A DNA stretch of 64,000 bases from CBDCVD01 sp965224015 (GCA_965224015.1 OZ245032.1:2356001-2420000); one strand, 5' to 3'. Counted from the first letter of the stretch, positions 1 to 9,179 are shown. Notes: generated from the letters alone by a model not told the origin. Program-made: numbers and translations.

Positions 1-61
1 GGCTGGGCAGGCCGTCAAGAGACGTTTCCGGCGCAATTGTCATGGGGGCGATGCGGCAAGG

Positions 62-1288
62 TTACCAGTCCTTTAGCGTGTTGATCAGGTCAACACTCGA
101 AGGGTCCAACTTGTCGACGGGTTGCCGGTGATGTTTTTTGCGCAGGGCATTAAGAGCCTTGCGGGTTCTTTTGCCCCATATGCCATCAATCGGCCCGGGG
201 TTATATCCCAGGTCTGCCAAATGCACCTGCAATTCGCGCGTTGACATTGCCACTTCGTCGCCCTCGATGACATTATTGTTAACAGCGTATATGGCACAGC
301 GACGCGGGCTCGCAGGATTGTCCTGTAGGTGGAGCCTGTTGCAGGCATACAAGGCCGAAGATTTTGCGTCAATCAGGCTTGGTTCCTTAACCCGATAAGC
401 CCACTCTCCAAACGGACCTATGGCGAATGCTTTAGGACCCGGTGCCTTGTAGTATTTGGACACAAACTTAGCGAACGCCCTTGGGGTAATTTTATACCAT
501 GGAAAACGTTCCGCGTATCCATCAGGACCGCTGTACGGTTTCTCAATATTCATAAATTCATTAACCGCCTTCCACATCCGCTTATCCCAAATAAGCGGAT
601 AATGACCCATGCCTTTCAGCTCAATCCAGTTCCACTTTGGGTTTCGCGACAACTTGCGGCAATTTCTCTTCACAGACTTTGGCCCAAGATCTCTATCCAA
701 CCAAGGATCTATATGTCTATCTTGAACAAACACCAACAATGGTGTTTTCGGATGGACTTTGAATTTATCGTGAAAGGTTGGCCTGTAATTGGTATCATAG
801 CCACAGTGAAATCCGGTAATGATGATCCCCGCGACCCGTACATTCAGATGCGAGGCCAAATAACCCCCCTCTGATTGCCCGTGAATATAGATGGGTTGGC
901 CAGGATGTGTCTTACGAATGTGGCGCAGGGCAAACGATACTTGCTTCCAACGTATGCGAATAACTTTCATATTGAGCTTGCCGTCGTTGCATCCAGAAGG
1001 GGGCCTGTCGTCGGCAAAACTGTTCGGGGCATACACCTTGAATCCAGAGGCTTCAAAGTGCTTTATCCAAGGTCCCGGACGCCAAGGACTAGGAGGTTCG
1101 TCGCACCCATGAAGATAAAGAACAATGCCTTTCACAGGAGCACGCTTTGATACATATCCCACGGTGATGGTTTTTTCACTGGCATGGGCGGGAAAGCCAG
1201 CCATAAAAACGGCAAAAGCAACTGCGACCGCGACCTGAACAGCCAGTCGCGAAACCTTAAATAACGATCCTGGTCTTACAAACCTCAT
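62..1288 (-). CDS. Secreted alpha/beta-hydrolase with C-terminal peptidoglycan-binding domain
   Basis: A 408-residue protein. Residues 1-36 form a signal peptide with a hydrophobic core and a likely cut after AHA. The central part looks like an alpha/beta-hydrolase: an HGC oxyanion-type motif at about 60, the nucleophile elbow GQSEGG with Ser139, acid candidates Asp190 or Asp194, and His229 in GMGHYP. Residues about 348-405 match the PG_binding_1 pattern (LGYNPGPIDGIWGKRT). I infer a periplasmic or cell-wall-associated esterase or lipase-like enzyme; the substrate is unknown. It stands alone, facing the left window edge, and is followed upstream by a C element. The combination of hydrolase and peptidoglycan-binding repeat is seen in other proteobacteria but the function is not established. 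Confidence 0.72.
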   Translation of the reverse strand: MRFVRPGSLFKVSRLAVQVAVAVAFAVFMAGFPAHASEKTITVGYVSKRAPVKGIVLYLHGCDEPPSPWRPGPWIKHFEASGFKVYAPNSFADDRPPSGCNDGKLNMKVIRIRWKQVSFALRHIRKTHPGQPIYIHGQSEGGYLASHLNVRVAGIIITGFHCGYDTNYRPTFHDKFKVHPKTPLLVFVQDRHIDPWLDRDLGPKSVKRNCRKLSRNPKWNWIELKGMGHYPLIWDKRMWKAVNEFMNIEKPYSGPDGYAERFPWYKITPRAFAKFVSKYYKAPGPKAFAIGPFGEWAYRVKEPSLIDAKSSALYACNRLHLQDNPASPRRCAIYAVNNNVIEGDEVAMSTRELQVHLADLGYNPGPIDGIWGKRTRKALNALRKKHHRQPVDKLDPSSVDLINTLKDW

Positions 1289-1346
1289 GACATAACCAAC
1301 ACCGAAACATTTTTATCTTTAAACAAAATTCCCTGTGTTACTTAGC

Positions 1347-1619
1347 TAGAGCGCGTCACGCGTTTAAGTTGCAAAATAACCCCGGTTAGGATCAAGAAAA
1401 AGACGAAAATGGGGCCTTGGACAGTGGCCACGCTATCCTTTTTCAGCCTCGTGAAGCCATTTATCTGATCATTGCTTTTTTCCGGCGGCTTTGCTGTGTG
1501 TCAAGGGTTCAGGAACCGCCGAAGGCGGCGCGAAGCGCCCTTGACACACCGCAGCCGCCGGTTAGGGCTCATGATCAGATAAATGGTTGGTAGCGCCTTT
1601 GTATAGACATGAACCAACA
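1347..1619. repeat. Element C, copy 1 (hairpin-bearing)
   Basis: Begins with TAGAGCGCGT and the ACCCCGGTTAGGATCAAG segment shared with 17440-17500. It contains a long inverted repeat: left arm 1482-1507, right arm 1538-1561, loop 1508-1537. Outer arms (ATCTGATCA / TGATCAGAT) surround it. The right-hand terminal repeat seen in copy 2 is missing here, replaced by an A element and the end of the ABC ATPase gene. Confidence 0.8.
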
Positions 1620-1722
1620 ATACCAAGGGTCTTTGCCAATGACTCCTGCATTAGCGTCAAGTAAGTGTGTTATCAAGGCCGTACACCAGTCGGCGTGCCT
1701 ATAAAGCCAATACCGCTGGTAT
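1620..1722 (-). repeat. Element A copy
   Basis: One A unit, reversed (ATACCAAGGG to CGCTGGTAT). Its end overlaps the TAA stop of the ABC ATPase gene at 1722-1724. Confidence 0.85.
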
Positions 1723-2810
1723 TAAACCTTGCGACGCAGCGCCGTACCGTCTTTTTTAAACACGTGGCATTGGTCAAACGCAATGCCAATGTCGACATGG
1801 GTATTCTCCTGCGACGATGCATCGCCGGCGGCGCGGGTGGTGATCAAAGATCCATCCGGCATGCGCACATAAACAAAATGGGACTCTCCTAATTGTTCCA
1901 CCACCTCGACCTGGCCGGTGATCGTGGCATCGCCCCCGGTCTCCAGCAAATGTTCAGGACGCACACCAAGCACGACCGCATCCCCTGCTGCCACGCCTTT
2001 GGTCTCGGTACTGGCAACAACGCTTGTTCCGCCGGGCAGCCTTATCTTCACGCCGCTCGCATCCGCGCTCTCCACCTCGCCATTAATGAAGTTCATTTGC
2101 GGAGAGCCGATAAAGCCGGCGACAAACTGGTTTTGCGGGTGATGATAAAGCTCCAATGGCGCCCCCACCTGCTCCACAAGCCCAGCGCGCAGCACCACGA
2201 TCTTGTCCGCCAGGGTCATCGCCTCAACCTGGTCATGGGTCACGTAAATCATCGTGACCCCCATGCGCTCATGCAACTTGGCGATTTCGATCCGCATCTG
2301 CACGCGCAAAGCGGCATCAAGGTTGGAAAGCGGCTCATCAAACAAAAACACTTTCGGGTCCCGCACGATGGCCCGGCCGATGGCAACGCGCTGGCGCTGG
2401 CCGCCGGAGAGCTGCTTGGGCAACCGGTCCAGTAGCGGGCCAAGTTCAAGGACCTCCGCCGCCTCGCGAACCCGCGCATCGGTTTGCGCCTTTGACATGC
2501 CCGCAAGCTCCAGGCCGAACGACATGTTTTCAAACACGCTCATGTGCGGATAAAGCGCATAGGACTGGAATACCATGGAGATGCCGCGCTCTTTTGGCGG
2601 CTTGTCATTAACGAGGGTGCCGTCAATATAAAGCTCGCCGGAGGTGATATCCTCCAGCCCCGCGATCAGGCGCAACAGGGTCGACTTGCCGCACCCGGAC
2701 GGGCCGACAAAAACGACAAACTCCTTGTCCTTGATATGCAGGTCCGCGCTCGGAATAACCACCACCGTCCCGAAGGTCTTGTTCACGTTTTTTAAAATCA
2801 GTTCTGCCAC
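1722..2810 (-). CDS. Sugar ABC transporter ATP-binding protein (MalK/UgpC/ThuK type)
   Basis: A 362-residue ABC ATPase that powers the importer encoded upstream. Walker A GPSGCGKST at 36-44, Q-loop at about 82, signature LSGGQRQ at 134-140, Walker B VFLFDEP at 154-160, H-loop in YVTHDQVEAM. The C-terminal third is the TOBE/regulatory domain of the MalK/UgpC (CUT1) family. It is the last gene of a four-gene set (binding protein, two permeases, ATPase) on the minus strand, as in trehalose/maltose (Thu) or alpha-glucoside (Agl) systems of rhizobia. A 106-bp gap with a D-element half copy lies between it and the second permease. The stop codon TAA is the terminal TAATACC of an A element, so the native end may have been altered. 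Confidence 0.93.
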   Translation of the reverse strand: MAELILKNVNKTFGTVVVIPSADLHIKDKEFVVFVGPSGCGKSTLLRLIAGLEDITSGELYIDGTLVNDKPPKERGISMVFQSYALYPHMSVFENMSFGLELAGMSKAQTDARVREAAEVLELGPLLDRLPKQLSGGQRQRVAIGRAIVRDPKVFLFDEPLSNLDAALRVQMRIEIAKLHERMGVTMIYVTHDQVEAMTLADKIVVLRAGLVEQVGAPLELYHHPQNQFVAGFIGSPQMNFINGEVESADASGVKIRLPGGTSVVASTETKGVAAGDAVVLGVRPEHLLETGGDATITGQVEVVEQLGESHFVYVRMPDGSLITTRAAGDASSQENTHVDIGIAFDQCHVFKKDGTALRRKV

Positions 2811-2853
2811 AAAACTCTCCCTATTCTCGCGCGCTTCTTGCGGGCGGTCCCCT

Positions 2854-2892
2854 CTATAGCAAAATGGGGTACAATTAACGCCAAGCTGATCT
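2854..2892. repeat. Element D half copy
   Basis: CTATAGCAAAATGGGGTAC followed by TTAACGCCAAGCTGATC, the same string found at 8317-8351 (reverse partner at 8292) and 22356-22392. Confidence 0.65.
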
Positions 2893-2916
2893 ATCCGCTA
2901 CTTTTACGTCCGCCTA

Positions 2917-3747
<831 letters not shown>

Positions 3748-3750
3748 GAC

Positions 3751-4659
3751 CTACTCTCCCCCCAGCTTGACGCGACCGATCATAATATAGGCAATCGTGA
3801 GCATGGCGATGATCAGGAACAACAGGGTCGCCGCTGCCGAACCATAGCCCACATCGGTAAAGTCAACCAGGTTTTGCCGAACATAGACCGACATGGATTG
3901 GGTGCTCTCCGAGTTCGATGTCAGCACATAAATCAGATCAAAAATACGCAAGGCATCAAGTGCGCGGAAAATCACCGCAACCATTATGGCAGGCCGAATA
4001 AGGGGCAATGTGACCTTGAAGAACACTTTCACCGGACTGATCCCGTCAACCCGCGCCGCCTCGTAGCAGTCAGACGGCATCATCTGCAAACCGGCGAGGA
4101 TCAATAGTGCCATAAAGGGCGTCGTCTTCCACACGTCCACCATGATCACCGCCCACATGGCTGTATCGGCATTAGCGGTCCAGGCGATAGGGGACGAGAT
4201 AATTCCGATCGTCATCAGAATATCGTTAAGCACGCCAAACTGATCGTGCAACATCCAGCCCCACATCTTGGCCGAAACAATGGTGGGAATAGCCCAGGGA
4301 ATGAGAATGGCGGCGCGCAACAGGCCGCGTCCTGGGAAAGTCTTGTTGAGAGTGAGCGCAACAATAAGGCCGAGAATCGTCTCCAGACTAACGGAGATCA
4401 CCGCGAACCAAATGGTGTTCCAAACGGCGTTCCACCACTTGGGATCCGCCAGCAGGCCGCCCCATTCGCTGTTGTAATAGTTCTCGAAACCGACAAAGTT
4501 GTAGGTGCCGATGTTGTCGAGTTTTGCGTCGGTAAAGCCAAACCAGATGGTGCGCAGCAAAGGCCAGCCGGCCACAAGCACCAAAACAACAAGCATGGGG
4601 GTTAAAAAAATCCATGCGGAGCGCACTCTAGCGCGGGTGAGTTGAGAATATCGTGCCAT
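3751..4659 (-). CDS. Sugar ABC transporter inner-membrane permease (MalF type)
   Basis: A 302-residue permease. A basic N-terminus (ARYSQLTRARVRSAW) precedes the first membrane segment at about 17-35, followed by about five more. The EAA loop reads YEAARVDGISPVKVFFKVTL. It fits the MalF/ThuF/AglF group and pairs with the MalG-type permease encoded directly downstream (3-nt gap). Upstream, 269 nt without a gene separate it from the binding-protein gene; that gap holds a 10-bp tandem repeat and a D element, so the operon may be internally regulated or processed. Confidence 0.92.
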   Translation of the reverse strand: MARYSQLTRARVRSAWIFLTPMLVVLVLVAGWPLLRTIWFGFTDAKLDNIGTYNFVGFENYYNSEWGGLLADPKWWNAVWNTIWFAVISVSLETILGLIVALTLNKTFPGRGLLRAAILIPWAIPTIVSAKMWGWMLHDQFGVLNDILMTIGIISSPIAWTANADTAMWAVIMVDVWKTTPFMALLILAGLQMMPSDCYEAARVDGISPVKVFFKVTLPLIRPAIMVAVIFRALDALRIFDLIYVLTSNSESTQSMSVYVRQNLVDFTDVGYGSAAATLLFLIIAMLTIAYIMIGRVKLGGE

Positions 4660-4750
4660 GAGCCCTCCCCTTATCAGCCCTTGTGAAACGATTTATCTGG
4701 AAGCTTTTATTTATGCCCTGGCCGGCCCGCTCCTCTTTATACCCTTTATA

Positions 4751-4784
4751 CCTCTTTGTGCGTCTTTGTGCGTCTTTGTGCCTC
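4751..4784. repeat. 10-bp tandem repeat
   Basis: About three copies of TCTTTGTGCG between the binding-protein and first permease genes. Confidence 0.6.
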
Positions 4785-4842
4785 GCCGCGACCACCCGTG
4801 CATGCGCCCCGTCACCCGCGGGGCAGATACGCGGTTTCCCCT

Positions 4843-4879
4843 CTATAGCATACGTTTAGTGGTACCCATTTTGCTATAG
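4843..4879. repeat. Element D copy
   Basis: Short inverted-repeat unit: CTATAGCATACG at the left, CATTTTGCTATAG at the right. It lies in the gap between the binding-protein and permease genes. Confidence 0.65.
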
Positions 4880-4928
4880 ACAGGCTTTGCCCGGCAGGGG
4901 GTGATGAGGACAGTGATAGACCGCAAGA

Positions 4929-6203
4929 CTACCTGTTCCACCCGCGGCGTTTGATGCTTTTCAGTTCGCTTTCCAGATCACCAAGCGCCTGGTCAGCCGT
5001 TTTGGTCTTGGAGAGCGTCGCATGGACGGCGTTCCAAAAGGCGCTGGATACCTTGTTATATTTGGCGCCGGTCACGCGGGAAGGACGGGCCACAGCGCTG
5101 GTGAAGGTACTCAGCAGATCCCCAAAAAACGGGCTGGCAGCCAACACGTCGGCGTCTTTGTACAAAGAGCCAAGCGTCGGGTTATAGGACCCCTTGATGG
5201 CACGACGTTTTTGCTCCGCCTCATTGGTCAAGAACATCACCAGATCAGCAGCCGCATCGGCGTTTTTGGAGTATTTCGAAACCGAAAGCTGCCAACCGCC
5301 AAGGGTGCCCGTATGCTTGCCATTGTCGCCGCCCTTTGGCAAAGCGGACACACCGATTTTGCCTTTAATGGGAGAATCATCGCCATTACCCAACGACCAG
5401 GCATAAGGCCAATTGCGCATAAACGCCGCATTTCCCGATTGGAAGACACCGCGCGCCTCTTCCTCTGCATAGTTGAGCACCCCATCAGGAGAAATCGTCC
5501 CGATCCACCCGGCGGCCATGGTGAGCGCCGCCTTGGCTTTGTCATTGTTGATGACAATGTCGCCTGCGGCATTGACGATATCGCCGGCGCCATACGAATC
5601 GAGCCATTCAAGGGCGTCACAGGTCAGCCCCTCATATGCCTTTCCCTGAAAAACAAAACCCCAGAACTTGTCGTTGCCGGCAGCCCGCTCTCCCGCCTGG
5701 ACAGTCTTTGCCGCCATGGCAAGTTCCTCCCAGGTTTTCGGTGGCGCGACCCCGTATTTCTCCAGCAGATCCTTGCGATAGTAAAGGATGCCCGCGTCGG
5801 TAAACCATGGCATCCCCACCAACCGGCCGTCAATGGTGTTGTTTTCAATAATAGGCGCAAAATGCTGCGCTTCAGCACCATTGGAATAGGGTTTAAGATC
5901 AATAAAATGCGATCCCAAAATTCCAGGCCAGATAACGTCAATCTGGAAAATATCAATTTCGTCGGAGCCAGAGGCCAACAACTGCTGATACAGAGCCAGA
6001 CGTTCCGTGGTGGAATTTGGCGTGGAGACAATCTTGACCGTATGCCCGGTCTTCTCCGACCAGGCCTTGGTTCCCTCCTGGCACAGTTCAAGCTCAACGC
6101 CGACCGCACCACATGAAATGGAAATCTCAGCCGCTTTACCAGGGCCCGGGGCCGCCATAAGGCTCGCACCCAATACCATCGCGGCGGTTGCCAGTTTTCT
6201 CAT
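4929..6203 (-). CDS. Sugar ABC transporter periplasmic substrate-binding protein (ThuE/MalE-like)
   Basis: A 424-residue extracellular solute-binding protein family 1. The start chosen is the ATG at 6203, which has GGGAGG at 6209-6214 and opens a clear signal peptide (MRKLATAAMVLGASLMAAP, cut near KAA). The open frame continues upstream only through a 9-bp tandem repeat, giving an artificial NRD-repeat extension. The mature part has the family pattern: IDIFQIDVIWPG near the hinge, GMPWFTDAGILYYRKDLLEK, MRNWPYAW, and a C-terminal RRGW close to that of trehalose/maltose ThuE proteins. It captures sugar in the periplasm for the two permeases. Gene order and the divergent LacI-type gene support alpha-glucoside or trehalose uptake, but the exact ligand is inferred. 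Confidence 0.9.
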   Translation of the reverse strand: MRKLATAAMVLGASLMAAPGPGKAAEISISCGAVGVELELCQEGTKAWSEKTGHTVKIVSTPNSTTERLALYQQLLASGSDEIDIFQIDVIWPGILGSHFIDLKPYSNGAEAQHFAPIIENNTIDGRLVGMPWFTDAGILYYRKDLLEKYGVAPPKTWEELAMAAKTVQAGERAAGNDKFWGFVFQGKAYEGLTCDALEWLDSYGAGDIVNAAGDIVINNDKAKAALTMAAGWIGTISPDGVLNYAEEEARGVFQSGNAAFMRNWPYAWSLGNGDDSPIKGKIGVSALPKGGDNGKHTGTLGGWQLSVSKYSKNADAAADLVMFLTNEAEQKRRAIKGSYNPTLGSLYKDADVLAASPFFGDLLSTFTSAVARPSRVTGAKYNKVSSAFWNAVHATLSKTKTADQALGDLESELKSIKRRGWNR

Positions 6204-6211
6204 AATATCCT

Positions 6212-6292
6212 CCCGATTATCCCGATTATCCCGATTATCCCGATTATCCCGATTATCCCGATTATCCCGATTATCCCGATTATCCCGATTAT
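6212..6292. repeat. 9-bp tandem repeat next to a Shine-Dalgarno site
   Basis: Nine perfect copies of CCCGATTAT (GGGATAATC-type on the coding strand). The copy nearest the gene supplies the first GGG of the GGGAGG ribosome-binding site of the sugar-binding protein. It lies in the 5' untranslated region between operator and start codon. Confidence 0.97.
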
Positions 6293-6299
6293 TGGGCAG

Positions 6300-6313
6300 C
6301 CAAAGCGCTTTGG
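6300..6313. promoter_or_regulatory. Probable LacI-family operator
   Basis: Perfect 14-bp palindrome CCAAAGCGCTTTGG with a central CG, the usual form of LacI/GalR operators. It lies just downstream of the predicted start point of the sugar operon and is the likely target of the repressor encoded divergently at 6829-7860. Confidence 0.7.
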
Positions 6314-6324
6314 GACCTTTTCCT

Positions 6325-6353
6325 AATAAACTATGAATGGCGCCGCTTGTCAA
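6325..6353 (-). promoter_or_regulatory. Probable sigma-70 promoter of the sugar ABC operon
   Basis: On the minus strand: TTGACA at 6353-6348, a 17-bp spacer, TTTATT at 6330-6325. The start point would fall near 6318, next to the palindromic operator. Confidence 0.6.
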
Positions 6354-6436
6354 GCCGGGCCTCTCTCTTGACCCTGCATCTACCTGCCCACTCCCCTTTA
6401 TGGCGGGAGGCTTCTATTTTCGGCCCTGGTGCATGG

Positions 6437-6706
6437 CTAGATGTAATCTTTCAATAAGTTGTTCTCAAGGTGGCAGGTCTGAAGTCTGGGCTATTGCGGC
6501 CATTGCCGCCAGCAAGGCCATATCAGGTCATTCATCTGATCATTGCTTTTTTTTCGATTTCTCCCGCGCTGTCAAGGGCGCTTCGCGCCGCCTCTGGCGG
6601 TTGTTAAACCCTTGACAGCGCGGGAGAAATCGAACATCTCTCATGATCAGACGAATGGCCACCTGCACCCGATGAATTTACCAGAGACAACCTGTTGAAA
6701 TTATAC
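6437..6706 (+). repeat. Element B, copy 1
   Basis: A 270-bp element with imperfect terminal inverted repeats (TGTAATCTTTCAATAAG at the left; its partner CTGTTGAAATTATACA at the right). Inside is a perfect 24-bp inverted repeat, arms 6555-6578 and 6609-6632, with a 30-nt loop in the orientation opposite to copies 2-4. It sits in the divergent regulator/transporter gap. Confidence 0.88.
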
Positions 6707-6732
6707 AGCCATGCATGCATCCAGGGCACCTT

Positions 6733-6761
6733 TTGACACGACGCCTATTAACCATTAATTG
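6733..6761 (+). promoter_or_regulatory. Possible promoter of the LacI-family gene
   Basis: TTGACA at 6733-6738, 17-bp spacer, TAATTG at 6756-6761, about 60 nt before the start codon. The -10 box is weak. Confidence 0.4.
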
Positions 6762-6828
6762 TATACATGTCCGCCGGCACGGGCCTGACATCCCCCAGGG
6801 CGGCGTTCGTCTCACCAGGGCTAAGACG

Positions 6829-7860
6829 ATGAATTTAAAAGAACTGTCAGAACATCTTGGCCTGTCACAGACGACCATCTCACGGGCTCTTGATGGTTAT
6901 CCGGAGGTGGCCGAGACGACACGAAAACGGGTCCAGGCCGCGGCAAAACGGTACGCCTATTATCCCAACGTCAGCGCCAGGCGCCTTGCAACAGGGCGTG
7001 CGGGCGCCGCCGGTATTGTATTTTCCGGCAACAAGAACCTGCTCGCGGAGCCCCACTATACGGCCTTTCTGGCCGGACTATCGGACTACCTGTCACAACA
7101 CGACATGGACATTCTGTTTCGCGTCGCCAGCCCCGACGAAGAAGAGCGGGTCTACAGGCAAATGGTGGATACCAGGCGGGTTGATATTTTTGTTATCTCC
7201 AGCCCTTATGTGACAGATCGCCGCATTGCCCTTTTGCACGAGCTTGATGTTCCGTTCGTGGTGCACGGGCGCACCCGCTCAGCCCTTGCCTATTCCTACC
7301 TGGATATTGACAATTATCGGGGGTTTTATGACGCCACGACGGTTTTCATTGCGCACGGACACCGGCGCATCGGCCTGATCAATGGGGAGATTCGCTTTAC
7401 CTTCGCCCATGACCGCCAGGCCGGATGGAAAGCCGCGCTGGCCGCCAAGGGAATAGCCATTGATGACCGGTTGCACCGATCCATCGTGATGACGGAGGAG
7501 AATGGTTATCAGGCGGCCCGGGAGTTGCTGGCGCTGACCCCTCCTCCGAGCGCCTTTTTGTGCACCGATACGTTAACCACCTACGGGGTTTATCGCGCCC
7601 TTGCTGAGTGTGACCTTAAAGTCGGGTCTGATGTGTCCGTTATCGCCCATGACGACAGGTTGCCGCTCATCAGGCCCGAGACCATGATCCCGTCCCTGTC
7701 AACCACCACGTCGGCGATTGAGGACCATGGGCGCCGCATAGCACAGATGGCCCTGCAACTGGTCAAGAGCGGCACGCAAGGCAAAACCCAGGCGCCTATC
7801 CAGGAGGTCTGGCAGCCGACGATGGTGCTGCGACAGTCGGTTGCGCCCTACAAAGTGTGA
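6829..7860 (+). CDS. LacI/GalR-family transcriptional repressor
   Basis: A 343-residue regulator. The start at 6829 is chosen because the helix-turn-helix begins at once (MNLKELSEHLGLSQTTISRA); an upstream in-frame ATG at 6715 would add 38 residues unlike the family. Residues 1-60 are the DNA-binding region with hinge helix (YYPNVSARRLATGR); the rest is a periplasmic-binding-protein-like sugar-sensing domain. It is divergent from the sugar ABC operon and probably represses it through the palindrome at 6300-6313, with the transported sugar or its phosphate as inducer. Similar in placement to ThuR or AglR; the exact effector is not visible. Confidence 0.9.
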   Translation: MNLKELSEHLGLSQTTISRALDGYPEVAETTRKRVQAAAKRYAYYPNVSARRLATGRAGAAGIVFSGNKNLLAEPHYTAFLAGLSDYLSQHDMDILFRVASPDEEERVYRQMVDTRRVDIFVISSPYVTDRRIALLHELDVPFVVHGRTRSALAYSYLDIDNYRGFYDATTVFIAHGHRRIGLINGEIRFTFAHDRQAGWKAALAAKGIAIDDRLHRSIVMTEENGYQAARELLALTPPPSAFLCTDTLTTYGVYRALAECDLKVGSDVSVIAHDDRLPLIRPETMIPSLSTTTSAIEDHGRRIAQMALQLVKSGTQGKTQAPIQEVWQPTMVLRQSVAPYKV

Positions 7861-7902
7861 ATTCCCGCATAGCTCAACCCAACCGGCGAAAAGCCAGGAC
7901 CC

Positions 7903-8172
7903 TCAGGAGTTGGCCAGGCCGTTGACTCGCAAGGCAAGACGGGAAATTTTTCGTGCGGCGGTGTTTTTGTGCAAAATCCCCTTTTGTGCCGCGCGCATGA
8001 TTTCAGGCTGGGCAGCACGCAGAGCGGCGCGCGCCGCGTTGGCATCGCCACCGGCAATGGCTTCCTCCACCTTGCGGATAAAGGTACGCATACGCGAGCG
8101 CCGGTTTTTGTTCACGGCGGTACGGCGTTCGATCTTGCGGATCATCTTTTTCGCCGATGATGTATTGGCCAT
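7903..8172 (-). CDS. rpsT: 30S ribosomal protein S20
   Basis: An 89-residue, strongly basic protein of the usual S20 length, starting MANTSSAKKMIRKIERR and containing NKNRRSRMRTF and the AAQKGILHKNTAARKISRL segment. It binds 16S rRNA in the small subunit. AGAGGA lies a suitable distance before the ATG. A D element with a 7-bp tandem array begins only 24 nt upstream of the start, inside or next to the promoter. The gene is monocistronic here, between the LacI-family gene and sfsA. Confidence 0.97.
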   Translation of the reverse strand: MANTSSAKKMIRKIERRTAVNKNRRSRMRTFIRKVEEAIAGGDANAARAALRAAQPEIMRAAQKGILHKNTAARKISRLALRVNGLANS

Positions 8173-8196
8173 GGCCCGATCTTCCTCTGACTTTTC

Positions 8197-8281
8197 CTAT
8201 AGCAAAATGCGTTGCGTTGGAATCATGAGCATTGAGCATTGAGCATTGAGCATTGAGCATTCTTCTCGCATTTTGCTATAG
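8197..8281. repeat. Element D copy containing a 7-bp tandem array
   Basis: Bounded by CTATAGCAAAATGCG and CGCATTTTGCTATAG, an exact inverted repeat. The interior is five perfect copies of GAGCATT (8227-8261). It lies directly upstream of rpsT. Confidence 0.85.
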
Positions 8282-8291
8282 ATTCCAGGGC

Positions 8292-8351
8292 GATCAGCTT
8301 GGCGTTAGGTGTCCCCATAGCAAAATGGGGGCACCTAACGCCAAGCTGATC
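8292..8351. repeat. 60-bp near-perfect palindrome (D-type)
   Basis: Left arm 8292-8316 and right arm 8327-8351 pair over about 24 positions (GATCAGCTTGGCGTTAGGTG and its complement), with ATAGCAAAAT as the loop. It separates sfsA from rpsT on the minus strand and could act as an RNA hairpin after sfsA; no U-tract follows, so a classic terminator is not supported. Confidence 0.85.
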
Positions 8352-8371
8352 TAAAAGCGCGCTGCGGTATC

Positions 8372-9070
8372 TTATACCAGCGGAACCTCATCCGCAACCA
8401 CGATATATTCCGGCGACAATGAACAGCCATAGGCCAGCGCCTCGACGCCGCGCGCGCGGGCCAGGAGAAAGGTGTCCCTGTAGACCGGATCAATGTCGCC
8501 AGCCAGGGAAAACGCCTTCGCATCAGCCCGCTGAATCAAATAAAGCATCACCGCACGATGCCCCTGATCCACCATATGGGCAAGCTCCATCAGATGCTTG
8601 GTGCCGCGCTCGGTTACGCAATCGGGGAACTCGGCCAACCCTTCCTGTCGCAACAGATGCACGTTTTTCACCTCAACATAGCACGCCCGCCGCCCCGCGC
8701 CCTGCAACAAAAAATCAATACGGCTGCCGACCCCGTATTTCACCTCGCGGCGCAAGGACGGGTAGCCCTCAAGCTGCGCAATCCTTGCGTCCGATATGGC
8801 CTCTTGCACCAGCCGGTTTGGATGCATGGTGTTGATCCCCACCCATGTGTCATCGGCGCGCACCAGCTCCCACGAATAGGCCAACTTTCGCTTCGGGTTG
8901 TTCGACTTTGACAGATACACTTGGCTACCGGGCGCACAAAGGCCGAGCATGGCGCCGGGATTAGCGCAATGGGCGGTGACTTCCTCACCGCTTGCCAGAA
9001 CAACATCAGCAAGAAAGCGCTTGTAGCGCTTAAGCAGGGTGCCAGCGATGAGCGGAGGGGAAAATTGCAT
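8372..9070 (-). CDS. sfsA: SfsA family DNA/sugar-fermentation-stimulation protein
   Basis: A 232-residue protein of normal SfsA length, with FLADVVLASGEEVTAHCANPGAM near the N-terminus, the EAISDARIAQLEGYPSLRREV region and the nuclease-like core RIDFLLQGAGRRACYVEVKN. SfsA was described in Escherichia coli as affecting maltose metabolism and binding DNA; its biochemical role remains poorly defined. The last codons CCG CTG GTA TAA coincide with the end sequence of an A element (TTATACCAGCGG on the plus strand), so the C-terminus has probably been rewritten by a former insertion. Two A units lie just upstream of its start. Confidence 0.92.
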   Translation of the reverse strand: MQFSPPLIAGTLLKRYKRFLADVVLASGEEVTAHCANPGAMLGLCAPGSQVYLSKSNNPKRKLAYSWELVRADDTWVGINTMHPNRLVQEAISDARIAQLEGYPSLRREVKYGVGSRIDFLLQGAGRRACYVEVKNVHLLRQEGLAEFPDCVTERGTKHLMELAHMVDQGHRAVMLYLIQRADAKAFSLAGDIDPVYRDTFLLARARGVEALAYGCSLSPEYIVVADEVPLV

Positions 9071-9076
9071 GCTATA

Positions 9077-9179
9077 ATACCAGCGGTATGAGCTTTATGG
9101 ACACGCCAACTGGTGTATTGCCTTGATAACACAACGCTTTGACGCTAAGGTATGAGTCATTGGCAAGGGCCCTTGGTAT
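9077..9179 (+). repeat. Element A copy
   Basis: Full A unit (ATACCAGCGG to CCCTTGGTAT), immediately upstream of sfsA. Confidence 0.88.

Noticed and set aside
5022..6116. Long open frame opposite the sugar-binding protein gene
   Set aside because: Antisense shadow of a well-supported gene; no family features. The same applies to long antisense frames such as 28755-29693, 25000-26100, 60808-61710 and 18779-19537.
6555..6632. B hairpin as an intrinsic terminator
   Set aside because: The T-run lies before, not after, the stem when read in either sense; the tract following the hairpin on the minus strand is A-rich.
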